From: 66-474 sp039923855
Lineage (GTDB): Bacteria > Pseudomonadota > Gammaproteobacteria > Xanthomonadales > Rhodanobacteraceae
Direction: 5' to 3'
Length of the DNA: 64,000 nt
Assembly: GCA_039923855.1 (NCBI GenBank)
Contig: JBDTBW010000035.1
Coordinates: forward strand, 1 to 64,000
Part shown: positions 54,168 through 62,401 of the stretch, piece after piece
Layout of the letters: every line of letters starts with the position of its first letter
How positions within the stretch are numbered: the first letter of the stretch is position 1
The notes under the pieces: model-generated
Seen by the model: only the letters and a program-made list of their open reading frames with translations
What the model was told of the DNA's origin: nothing
The model's database searches: none
Program-made: the position numbers and the translations under genes

Positions 54168-55382
54168 TCAGGCTGCCGCACTCCTAACGCCAAAGTTGCC
54201 CAAGACGACTTTCTTTTCGTTGGCTAAGTCGTCGATATAGTCTGCCCAGAACTGCAGCATCTCGCTCCGTTGGCTCGCATACTCTGCGCGGTTATAAATG
54301 CCCCGGACGCCGCCGATCGTATGATTTAGCGCCTTTTCAATCACGTCGGAAGCGAAGCCTGCTTCGTGCAGACGCGTGGAACCGGTGCGTCGCAGATCGT
54401 GGATAGTGAAAGGGTCAATTGGGATATTTACTCCGTCCAACGCCTTGTTTAACGCGTTGTGGGCAAACGGTTTGTGCGGCCCACTACGACCTGGTAACAC
54501 CCATTGCGATGTCCCAGCGAGGGACTTCAACTCTGAGAACAGCTTCGACGCTTGTCGTGGAAGGTAAACGATATGCGGCTTGCCCGTCTTGGAGTTTTCA
54601 GCCGGGATGTGCCACTCGTCCGCATCAAAATCTACATGCGGCCACTGCGCGAACAAAAGTTCCGACTTGCGCACCAAGGTCAGCAGGATAAGGTGAAGAG
54701 CTAGCTTGAATTGCCGGCGAATTCCCGAGGAATATAACGATTGCAGGTATATCCGGATTTCGTCCGGCGACAGCGCGCGTGTGCGTGCGCGTGCTTTCGT
54801 GATGAACCGCACTGGAAGCGCCAGCGCGGGGTTCGTGGTTGCGACCCCACGCACGAGCGCATATTCCCACATGCGCTTGCAAAGGTTACGAAGGTCTGCT
54901 GCAGCGGCAGGGAAGCCCTGGTCGCGCTTATCGAACACAATGCGCTGCAAATCTTCCGCTGTGACCTGCCCAATCGGTCTGTTGCCAAATGCAGGGTAAA
55001 GTCCCTTGTCGAGATAACGACGCACGATCTTCGTATCTTTGCGATCGCGCTTCACCACATCTACAAAATACCGCTCGCCAAATTCTTGGACCGTGGTGGC
55101 GCTTGCCAACGCTACCTTGCGAAGCTGTTTCTGTCTTGAGGGCGACTGGCCTAGGGCAACTTGCGTCGCCAACCCATCGCGCATTCGTCGAGCAACCTTC
55201 AAGCTCAGCGATGGATATTTGCCCAGCGCTACTTTCTCCAGCTTACCGTTGAGTCGATAGCGGTAACGCCATGCCATACCGCCAGCAGGGTAGACCTCCA
55301 GTGCCAGACCGTGACCATCGGTGACCAAGTACCGCATGGCACGCGGCTTCAGTGCCTTGATCGCTGCATCAGTGAGTGCCAT
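54168..55382 (-). CDS. P4-type tyrosine integrase
   Basis: A 404-residue site-specific recombinase that would insert and excise the island. The N-terminal DUF4102 arm-binding domain (MALTDAAIKALKPRAMRYLVTD..., given in part) is followed by the SAM-like core-binding domain (about 95-190) and the catalytic domain. Catalytic residues seen: Arg in TLVRKSELL, His/Arg in HDLRRTGSTRLH, His in LNHTIGGVRG and Tyr in GIYNRAEY. It lies beside the mnmE att site, reading into the island. It is not an integron integrase: it has the DUF4102 domain and lacks the IntI-specific insert. Confidence 0.93.
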   Translation of the reverse strand: MALTDAAIKALKPRAMRYLVTDGHGLALEVYPAGGMAWRYRYRLNGKLEKVALGKYPSLSLKVARRMRDGLATQVALGQSPSRQKQLRKVALASATTVQEFGERYFVDVVKRDRKDTKIVRRYLDKGLYPAFGNRPIGQVTAEDLQRIVFDKRDQGFPAAAADLRNLCKRMWEYALVRGVATTNPALALPVRFITKARARTRALSPDEIRIYLQSLYSSGIRRQFKLALHLILLTLVRKSELLFAQWPHVDFDADEWHIPAENSKTGKPHIVYLPRQASKLFSELKSLAGTSQWVLPGRSGPHKPFAHNALNKALDGVNIPIDPFTIHDLRRTGSTRLHEAGFASDVIEKALNHTIGGVRGIYNRAEYASQRSEMLQFWADYIDDLANEKKVVLGNFGVRSAAA

Positions 55383-55435
55383 AGCTGTCTCTGTGTCCAC
55401 CTTCTGCTTTTTTAGCACATGTTGAGCTATGTGTA

Positions 55436-55449
55436 CACAAATGTGGACA
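55436..55449. promoter_or_regulatory. Possible integrase arm-binding site
   Basis: CACAAATGTGGACA, also at 51223-51236 near the other island end; TGTGTCCAC at 55392-55400 is related in inverse orientation. Repeats flanking an integrase gene at this position are often its arm sites or its own operators. Inferred. Confidence 0.4.
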
Positions 55450-55563
55450 CAAACAGTAGAGGACTCCGTGGGACTTGTTTGGCTTGCGCTGGTCAAAAAA
55501 AGTAACAAAAATAAAGAAATAGATGTAGTTCCGGGTCAACTTGGGAATTCCTTGAATCTATAT

Positions 55564-55581
55564 TCATTTTCCGATGCAAAA
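55564..55581. repeat. att site, right copy of 18-bp direct repeat
   Basis: Identical to 51140-51157. On the minus strand it reads ttttgcatcggaaaatga and encodes the end of MnmE, FCIGK-stop, so the gene is intact with the island in place. Confidence 0.9.
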
Positions 55582-56967
55582 CGTCGAGAAGATCGCGCCC
55601 AGCAAATCGTCCGACGTGTATGCACCGGTGATTTCGCCCAGATGACGTTGCGCGGCGCGCAGCTCTTCCGCGGCGAGTTCACCGGCATTGTGTTCGCTCA
55701 GCACCATCGCTGCCGCGGTTATGCGATCGCTGGCATGTTGCAACGCCTGCACGTGCCGCGCACGGGCGCTGAAGGCACCATCCATTGCCTCGTCGGCGCC
55801 GGCCAGCGTCTTCAATTCCGCGCGCAAGAGTTCGACGCCGGCGCCGGTTTTGGCCGACAGACCGATGCGCACCCCGCCGTGGTTGATGTCGCGATGCGGG
55901 TGCGCGCCATCCAGATCGATCTTGTTGAGGACCACGATCCGCGCGATCGATGGCGGCAAATTATCGAGCAATGCCCCATCGTCATTTGCGTGCGCGGCGT
56001 CGGTGACCAGCAGCGCCACGTCGGCGCGCGCAAGTTCCGCGCGGGCGCGGCGGATACCTTCGCCCTCCACCGCATCGCTCGCTTCGCGCAGACCGGCGGT
56101 GTCGGCGAGCGTCAAGGTCACGCCATCGATGCGCACCTCCTCGCGCAGCACGTCGCGGGTGGTGCCGGGGATGTCGGTGACGATCGCGCGTTCGTCGGCG
56201 GCCAGCGCATTCATGAGGCTGGATTTGCCGACGTTGGGTCGGCCCACGATCACCGCGTGCAGGCCATCGGTTAGGCGTGCGCCACGATGCGCCTGCGCGA
56301 GTAATTTTGCGAGCTCGTCGCGCAATGCGTTGAGGCGTTCGCGCAACATCGGGTCGGCCAGAAAATCGATTTCCTCTTCCGGAAAATCGATCGCGGCTTC
56401 GATATGCGCGCGCAGCGCGATCAGCGTCTGCAACAACGCCTGCACCCGCGCGGAGAATTCGCCCTGCAGCGCGCGCGAAGCCGCGCGCGCCTGCGCCCGC
56501 GAGCGCGACGCGATCAGATCGGCAATGGCCTCGGCCTGCGCGAGATCAAGCTTTCCATTCAAGAATGCGCGTTCGGAAAACTCGCCGGCACGCGCGGGCC
56601 GGGCGCCGAGCGCGCAGATGCGAGTGCGCAGTTCGTCCAGCACCACAGGGCTTCCGTGCGCGTGCAGCTCCAGAACGTGTTCGCCGGTGAACGAATGCGG
56701 CGCGGGGAAATACAGCGCCAGCGCGCGATCGATCAGCGCGCCGTTTTCATCGTGCAATGTTGCCAGTGTCGCTAGGCGAGGCGGCGGCAATGCGCCAAGC
56801 AGCGTGCGCGCGATCTCAGGCGCGCGCGATCCCGACACGCGCAGCACGCCGATACCACCGCTGCCGGGAGGGGTGGCGATCGCGACAATCGTTTCGGAAT
56901 CCCCCAAAAGCTGCTGCGCTCGGCATCTCGGCTGCGGGCGGTGCTCGGGATCCTCATGTATTGACAT
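55564..56967 (-). CDS. mnmE: tRNA modification GTPase MnmE
   Basis: Partner of MnmG in modifying U34 of tRNAs. 467 residues. The N-terminal tetrahydrofolate-binding domain starts near SETIVAIATPPGSGGIGVLRVSG (given in part). The G domain has GRPNVGKSSL (Walker A near residue 230), DTAGLRE and NKID, and the C-terminal Cys motif CIGK is intact. The ATG at 56965-56967 follows GGAG; a TTG at 56905-56907 would give a more standard length. The last 18 bp form the att site of the island. Confidence 0.96.
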   Translation of the reverse strand: MSIHEDPEHRPQPRCRAQQLLGDSETIVAIATPPGSGGIGVLRVSGSRAPEIARTLLGALPPPRLATLATLHDENGALIDRALALYFPAPHSFTGEHVLELHAHGSPVVLDELRTRICALGARPARAGEFSERAFLNGKLDLAQAEAIADLIASRSRAQARAASRALQGEFSARVQALLQTLIALRAHIEAAIDFPEEEIDFLADPMLRERLNALRDELAKLLAQAHRGARLTDGLHAVIVGRPNVGKSSLMNALAADERAIVTDIPGTTRDVLREEVRIDGVTLTLADTAGLREASDAVEGEGIRRARAELARADVALLVTDAAHANDDGALLDNLPPSIARIVVLNKIDLDGAHPHRDINHGGVRIGLSAKTGAGVELLRAELKTLAGADEAMDGAFSARARHVQALQHASDRITAAAMVLSEHNAGELAAEELRAAQRHLGEITGAYTSDDLLGAIFSTFCIGK

Positions 56968-57051
56968 ATACACTCCGGTTCCTGCGCTCCGGCGGCAGCC
57001 AAGCTGCCTTCGCTCGCTACGCTTTTATGAGATTCCGTCTTCGTATCACGC

Positions 57052-58815
57052 TCAGGCGCGCGCGTCGGCCTTTTCGATCCGCCGCGTGATCACCCACTGC
57101 TGGATCACGCTGGTCAGCCCATTGACCACGTAATACAGCGTCAAACCGGCCGGAAAGAACGCGAACATCACCGCGAAAATGATCGGCATCGCCTTCATCA
57201 TCTTCGCCTGGGTCGGGTCCATGCCCTGCGTGGGCGTCAGGTATTGCGTCGCGATCATGGTCAACGTGTACAGCACCGGCAGAATGAAGTAGGGATCCGG
57301 CGCCGACAGATCATGGATCCAGCCGAAGAACGGCGCATGGCGCAATTCCACGCTGTACATCAGCACGTAATACAACGCGAAGAACACCGGAATCTGCACC
57401 AGCGCCGGCAAACAACCCGCCAGCGGGTTGACCTTTTCCTTCTTGTACAACTCCATCATTGCCTGCTGGTGTTTCTGTTTGTCGTCGCCGTGGCGCTCCT
57501 TCAACGCCTTGATCCGCGGCTGCAGCTTGCGCATCTTGGCGCCGGCCTTGTATTGCTGTTCGGACAATTTGAAGAACACCGCCTTGATCAGCAGCACCAA
57601 GAGGATGATCGCCAGTCCCCAGTTGCCGGTCAGCGCGTGGAACTTCGAGAGGATCCAGAACAAGGGCTGCGCGATCACGGTGAAGATGCCGTAATCGATG
57701 GTGAGTTCCAGTCCCGGCGCGATGCCGGACAGCGTGTCCTGCAATTTCGGGCCGACGTACAAACGTGCGTCCGCGGTCGCGCTTTGTCCCGGCGCCACCG
57801 ACAAGCCCGGCCCACGCGCGCGGATCAGATAACGCGGTTTGCCGCCGGCATCCGCGCCCGCCAATTGCACGCTGCTGAATTGTTCGGACTTCGCCGGCGG
57901 CGGTATCCACGCGGCGAAAAAATAATGCTGGATCATCGCCGCCCAGCCGCCACTTACCGTGCGATCGAGTGGGTCTTTCTGGTACTTGTCGAAAGCGAGC
58001 TTCTCGAACTTGTCCTGCGGGCCGTACCAGGCCGCGCCCAGAAAACTTGAGCGCTCGGGATTGTAGAACTCGAGAAAATGTTTCGGTGCGGGCGGCGGCT
58101 CGACGCGCTCCAGTTGCTCGTAGGCGTTGCCGCTCCATGCGCGCGCGCCGGTGTTGTCGATGCGCTGACTCAAGCCGACCACGTAGCTGCCGCGCGTCAA
58201 GGTGTAGCGCTTGGTCACGCGTACGCCGGAAGGGTCGGCCCACACCAGATCAATCGAGGTCTGATTGCCGTTGCTGCCAGGCGCAAGCGCCGCGAACAGC
58301 GCACGATGATCGGGCGCGGGGCTGCCTTGCGCGCCGACCAATCCGTCCTGCGCGACGAACAGGCTTTGCGCGGTATCGTCCAGCAACCGCACCGGCGCGG
58401 TGTCGCCGCCCTTGACTTCCTTCGGATAGGCCAGGAGATCGGCGCGCACGATGCTGCCGCCGCGCGAATCGATGGTGAGCCGCAATACGTCGTTTGCGAG
58501 CACGATCGGCGGCGCCACGGTTTTCGTTGCCGCCACGGCCGGTCCCGGCGAAACGGGATTCGATGCCGCTGCCGTCGTCGCAACGGAAGACGCCGGCACT
58601 TCGCGCGTTGTCGCCGAGGCGGGCGCGCTGGCGGACGGCACATCGCCATTGGTCGCCACGTTGACGGCGGCTGGTTGCGATGCCGGGGTCGATTGCGATG
58701 CGGCGGTCTGTTGCGCCGCGGCCGGCACGGCGTAGTCCTGCTGCCACTGGTTCCAGATCAGATACGCGACGAACAGCAGCGCCACGACCAGCAGTGTTCG
58801 TGTTTGATTGATCAC
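57052..58815 (-). CDS. yidC: Membrane protein insertase YidC
   Basis: Inserts and folds inner-membrane proteins, including F0 subunits. 587 residues: N-terminal helix (about 7-23), an Ala/Thr/Pro-rich linker, the large periplasmic beta domain (about 100-360), then the conserved five-helix core with GCLPALVQIPVFFALYYVL near 450-470 (given in part). The C-terminal tail is short and basic. yidD, usually between rnpA and yidC, is missing; the spacer to rnpA is 45 bp. Confidence 0.97.
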   Translation of the reverse strand: MINQTRTLLVVALLFVAYLIWNQWQQDYAVPAAAQQTAASQSTPASQPAAVNVATNGDVPSASAPASATTREVPASSVATTAAASNPVSPGPAVAATKTVAPPIVLANDVLRLTIDSRGGSIVRADLLAYPKEVKGGDTAPVRLLDDTAQSLFVAQDGLVGAQGSPAPDHRALFAALAPGSNGNQTSIDLVWADPSGVRVTKRYTLTRGSYVVGLSQRIDNTGARAWSGNAYEQLERVEPPPAPKHFLEFYNPERSSFLGAAWYGPQDKFEKLAFDKYQKDPLDRTVSGGWAAMIQHYFFAAWIPPPAKSEQFSSVQLAGADAGGKPRYLIRARGPGLSVAPGQSATADARLYVGPKLQDTLSGIAPGLELTIDYGIFTVIAQPLFWILSKFHALTGNWGLAIILLVLLIKAVFFKLSEQQYKAGAKMRKLQPRIKALKERHGDDKQKHQQAMMELYKKEKVNPLAGCLPALVQIPVFFALYYVLMYSVELRHAPFFGWIHDLSAPDPYFILPVLYTLTMIATQYLTPTQGMDPTQAKMMKAMPIIFAVMFAFFPAGLTLYYVVNGLTSVIQQWVITRRIEKADARA

Positions 58816-58860
58816 GTGGGTGCGCTCGTGCCTGGGTGCGAGCGCTGCGCGCCCGGCGGG

Positions 58861-59244
58861 TCAATCTGCAATTGTGCCGGGCGCCGCCGTCCGCTTCAAC
58901 GGTTGCAACCTCTGCCACGCCGCATCGAGATCGGCGCGCAACGCCTCATTGAGTGCGTCAGCGGCTTGCGCGCGCGCGATTAGCACCAGATCGATGGCGG
59001 GCAAGATGGCACGCGCATGACGGAACGATTCGCGCGCGACGCGCTTGATGCGGTTGCGTTCAACGGCGCGTTTGGAGACGCGGCGGGAGACCGCCAGGCC
59101 CATTCGGCATGCCGCCGTATCGCTTGCGCGGTAGCGGATCAGAAAATAGCGGGAATCGAAACGGCCCGGCGCCTTGCGCAATGCCGCAAAATCCGCGGCG
59201 CGGCGCACCCGCGCGGCAGGGGGCAGACCGACTTTCGTGGTCAT
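58861..59244 (-). CDS. rnpA: Ribonuclease P protein component
   Basis: Small basic subunit of RNase P, which trims tRNA 5' ends. 127 residues. The signature RNRIKRVARESFR near residues 63-75 is intact, as is the FxxLR-like start (AADFAALRKA). It lies downstream of rpmH with a 154-bp spacer. Confidence 0.96.
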   Translation of the reverse strand: MTTKVGLPPAARVRRAADFAALRKAPGRFDSRYFLIRYRASDTAACRMGLAVSRRVSKRAVERNRIKRVARESFRHARAILPAIDLVLIARAQAADALNEALRADLDAAWQRLQPLKRTAAPGTIAD

Positions 59245-59398
59245 GAATACAGCCCGGCTGGCAGACGCTCCGGCTTCGCGTCCTTTGGTCCCCTCGAGTC
59301 AGGGGGGCGGAACCCATTGCGCAGGAATGGTTTCGGGGGGTGTGGAAGTGCGGCGCCGATCATCGAAATCAGCAACGCGCCCGTCGCACCGCGCTTCC

Positions 59399-59533
59399 TT
59401 AAGGGATCAGCCGCTTGCGGCCCTTGGCGCGGCGCGCGGACAGCACCTTGCGGCCATCGGCGGTTTTCATGCGGGCACGAAAGCCGTGGGTGCGGGCGCG
59501 CTTGAGCCGGCTGGGCTGGAAAGTGCGTTTCAT
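59399..59533 (-). CDS. rpmH: 50S ribosomal protein L34
   Basis: 44 residues: MKRTFQPSRLKRARTHGFRA is the family start and RKVLSARRAKGRKRL the end (each in part). The ATG at 59531-59533 follows GGAG. It is divergent from dnaA, the classic origin-region arrangement. Confidence 0.97.
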   Translation of the reverse strand: MKRTFQPSRLKRARTHGFRARMKTADGRKVLSARRAKGRKRLIP

Positions 59534-59710
59534 GGAAAGTGCTCCGGATGCCCCGCGCCGCGGATTGCGCGGAGAAGGCAAGAAAAAGATTTGAAAGCGT
59601 ATTTGCACGCATCGCGACTGTCAAGACAAATGGCCCGCGCAAAGCCTTCGTATCGACCGCGTTGCCGCCGCGCAGCCTGCTAGACTTCCAGTTTGTTTGG
59701 CGAGCATGTG

Positions 59711-61060
59711 ATGCAACCCTTTCCTCTTCCTCACGACCTCGGCGGCGGCGATTTGTGGCGACGCTGCCTGCGGCGCCTCGAAGGCGAGCTGAGCGAGGAG
59801 GCCATGCATACGTGGCTGCATCCGCTGCAAGCACGCGTGGATGGTGATGCGTTGCGGTTGTTCGCGCCCAATCCTTACACGCTGGACACCGTGCGCGATG
59901 AGTATCTGCCGCGCATCGAGCTGGCGCTGACGGATGTGGCCGGACATTCGGTTCCCGTGCGCCTGGAGGTCGGTTCGGCAGCCACGCCACCCGCGGTGGC
60001 CAATCCGCGCGAATCCCCGGCGCCACAGGAAGCGACGCACCGACATCATCTGGATCCGCATTACACCTTCGATAATTTTGTGGAGGGCAAGTCCAACCAG
60101 CTCGGCAAGGCCGCCGCGATGCAGGTGGCGCAGAATCCCGGCCGTGCCTACAACCCGCTGCTGCTCTATGGCGGCACGGGCCTGGGCAAGACCCACCTGA
60201 TGCAGGCGGCGGGGAATTTGATGCGCCAGTGCAATCCCGGGATGAAACTGCTGTACGTGCACTCGGAGCGTTTCACCAGCCTCATGATCGAATCCCTGCG
60301 CACCAAAAGCATGGATGATTTCAAGCGCCGCTTCCGTTCGGTAGACGGGCTCCTTATCGATGACATCCAGTTCTTCGGCGGCAAGGACACTACCCAGGAA
60401 GAATTCTTCCATACCTTCAACGCGCTGGTCGAAGGCAAGCAACAAATCATCCTGACCTGCGACCGCTATCCGAAGGAAGTCGAGAATCTCGAGCCGCGGC
60501 TGAAATCCCGGCTGGGATGGGGGCTTTCCGTGGCGATCGAACCGCCGGATTTCGAGACGCGCGCGGCGATCCTGCTGGAAAAGGCCAAGGCGCGCGGCAT
60601 GCGCATGCCCGAGGACGTGGCAATGTTGCTGGCGCGTCGGATCCGCACCAATGTGCGCGATCTGGAAGGCGCCTTGAATACGGTCGCCGCGCGCGCGAAT
60701 TTTTTTGGCCGCGAGATTTCGCTGGAATTCGTGCAGGAAACCCTGAGCGACCTACTGCGCGTGCATGCGCAGGCGATCACGATTCCCAACATCCAGAAGA
60801 CCGTAGCCGATTATTATCAGGTGCGCCTGGGTGAGATGACCTCGAAAAACCGCACGCGCTCGGTGGCGCGTCCGCGGCAGATGGCGATGACGCTGGCCAA
60901 GGAGTTGACCGAACACAGCCTGCCGGAAATCGGCGACGCCTTCGGCGGGCGTGATCACACCACGGTGATGCATGCTTGCCGCACCATCCGGAGTTTGCGC
61001 GACAGCGACATGCGCATCCACCAGGATTGGGACAAATTGATCCGTATACTCACGGGATAA
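59711..61060 (+). CDS. dnaA: Chromosomal replication initiator DnaA
   Basis: 449 residues. Domain I starts near WRRCLRRLEGEL; AAA+ Walker A GGTGLGKTHL is near residue 154 and Walker B LLIDDIQFF near 215. Domain IV ends with the DNA-binding signature GGRDHTTVMHACRTI. The ATG at 59711 gives MQPFPLPHDL; GTG at 59708 or TTG at 59693 are alternatives. The linker (domain II) is short. Confidence 0.97.
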   Translation: MQPFPLPHDLGGGDLWRRCLRRLEGELSEEAMHTWLHPLQARVDGDALRLFAPNPYTLDTVRDEYLPRIELALTDVAGHSVPVRLEVGSAATPPAVANPRESPAPQEATHRHHLDPHYTFDNFVEGKSNQLGKAAAMQVAQNPGRAYNPLLLYGGTGLGKTHLMQAAGNLMRQCNPGMKLLYVHSERFTSLMIESLRTKSMDDFKRRFRSVDGLLIDDIQFFGGKDTTQEEFFHTFNALVEGKQQIILTCDRYPKEVENLEPRLKSRLGWGLSVAIEPPDFETRAAILLEKAKARGMRMPEDVAMLLARRIRTNVRDLEGALNTVAARANFFGREISLEFVQETLSDLLRVHAQAITIPNIQKTVADYYQVRLGEMTSKNRTRSVARPRQMAMTLAKELTEHSLPEIGDAFGGRDHTTVMHACRTIRSLRDSDMRIHQDWDKLIRILTG

Positions 61061-61267
61061 TCTTGTGGAAGGATTGTGCGAAGACCGTAACGCTGGAATC
61101 ATCCACACTTCCCCCACAGCTCACCACGCTGTTATCGCAGGATTTTTTTAATTTAAGATCCTGATTTATAATTATTTTATTCGGTTATTCCGGTTGTCAA
61201 CACGCTCTATTGCTGTCTCTTTAAGCTTTACAATAAACAAAGCAGAAGAAGGATTGGGAACCCGACC
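61061..61267. other. Candidate oriC in the dnaA-dnaN spacer
   Basis: 207 bp. TCATCCACA (61099-61107) is one mismatch from the DnaA box TTATCCACA; further partial matches (CCCCCACA, TTGTCAACA) are weaker. 61141-61190 is strikingly AT-rich (TTTTTTTAATTTAAGA, TTTATAATTATTTTAT) and could be the unwinding element. In Xanthomonas campestris the origin was placed in the same spacer. Confidence 0.6.
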
Positions 61268-62368
61268 ATGCGTTTCAGCATCCAGCGAGAAGCCCTGCTT
61301 AACCCCTTAGCGCAGGTCGTCGGCGTGGTCGAACGCCGGCAGACCTTGCCCGTGCTGGCGAACCTCCTGGTCCAGATTGGACAGGGTCGCCTGACCCTGA
61401 TCGGAACCGACCTCGAGGTCGAGATGCGCGCGAGCGTTGCGGTCGATCAGGCAGAGGATGGTGCTATCACGATCCCGGCGCGCAAGTTGTTCGATATCGT
61501 CAGGGCGTTGCCCGATGGCGCGACGCTGGATATCAAACTCAATGGCGATCGCGTTTCCGTACACGCGGGGCGCAGCCGCTTCACACTGGCCACGCTGCCG
61601 GCCGAGGAGTTTCCGACCACCGACGAGATCGAATTGGTCGACAAAGTGCTGCTGCCCGAGGCCACGCTGAAGAACCTGATGGAGCGCACCGCATTCGCGA
61701 TGGCCAATCAGGACGTGCGTTATTACTTGAACGGATTGCTGCTCGACTTGCGCGACAGCGACTTGCGTTGCGTGGCCACCGATGGCCATCGGCTGGCGTT
61801 GGCTGAAACACGGTTGGACAAAAAGGTGAGTGCCCAGCGCCAGATCATCATTCCGCGCAAGGGTGTGATGGAACTGCTGGGCCTGTTCGGCGGTGGCGAT
61901 GAAGAGGCGAGCATCGAATTCGCGCGCAATCACCTGCGCGTGCGGCGTGGCGATGTAGTGTTCACTTCCAAATTGATCGACGGGCGGTTCCCCGATTACG
62001 AGGCGGTGATCCCGCTGGGTGCGGACAAAACCCTGATTCTTGATCGCGAGCTGTTGCGCGGCGCGCTGCAACGCGCGGCCATCTTGTCCAATGAGAAATA
62101 TCGCGGGGTGCGCCTGGAGGTGAGCCCGGGGCGTTTGCGGATCGTCGCGCACAATCCCGAACAGGAAGAGGCGGTCGAGGAGCTTGAGGCTGAAACTTCG
62201 GTGAACGATATCGCAATAGGCTTCAACGTCGGCTATCTCCTGGATGCTTTGGGCTCGCTATTGGACTCCCGTGTACGCTTGCAGTTGCGCGACGCCCAGT
62301 CGAGCTGCTTGCTGCAGGGCGCGGAGAACGAGCACGTCCGCCACGTGGTCATGCCTTTGCGCCTTTGA
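61268..62368 (+). CDS. dnaN: DNA polymerase III beta subunit (sliding clamp)
   Basis: 366 residues, the standard length, starting MRFSIQREALLNPLAQVVGVVE (in part). Three clamp domains; LPVLANLLV and the C-terminal HVVMPLRL end are diagnostic. A GAAGG RBS-like stretch lies 13-17 bases before the start. It follows dnaA and precedes recF with a 33-bp spacer. Confidence 0.98.
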   Translation: MRFSIQREALLNPLAQVVGVVERRQTLPVLANLLVQIGQGRLTLIGTDLEVEMRASVAVDQAEDGAITIPARKLFDIVRALPDGATLDIKLNGDRVSVHAGRSRFTLATLPAEEFPTTDEIELVDKVLLPEATLKNLMERTAFAMANQDVRYYLNGLLLDLRDSDLRCVATDGHRLALAETRLDKKVSAQRQIIIPRKGVMELLGLFGGGDEEASIEFARNHLRVRRGDVVFTSKLIDGRFPDYEAVIPLGADKTLILDRELLRGALQRAAILSNEKYRGVRLEVSPGRLRIVAHNPEQEEAVEELEAETSVNDIAIGFNVGYLLDALGSLLDSRVRLQLRDAQSSCLLQGAENEHVRHVVMPLRL

Positions 62369-62401
62369 AAGGCGGCAACCGCAGAGAGATCGGGAATTGG
62401 T

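Larger units (their letters stand above)
51140..55581. mobile_element. Small genomic island inserted at the 3' end of mnmE
   Basis: A 4.4-kb segment bounded by an exact 18-bp direct repeat (51140-51157 and 55564-55581). The right copy is the last 18 bp of mnmE with its stop codon, the same target used by the Salmonella genomic island 1 family. A tyrosine integrase gene lies next to the mnmE copy, reading inward. The DNA between is visibly lower in GC than the flanks and holds integron gene cassettes. No excisionase, relaxase or replication gene is seen. Confidence 0.85.

Noticed and set aside
53770..54240. A plus-strand frame encoding a repeated peptide (HSSSKTCQPADIAKCC units).
   Set aside because: The repeat period is 99 bp, divisible by three, so an open frame stays open by itself. 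It has no RBS and overlaps the integrase 3' end.
54168..55382. The island integrase considered as an integron integrase (IntI) for the cassette array.
   Set aside because: It has the N-terminal DUF4102 domain of P4-type integrases, is 404 residues long, and lies at the mnmE att site, not next to an attI at the cassette array start.
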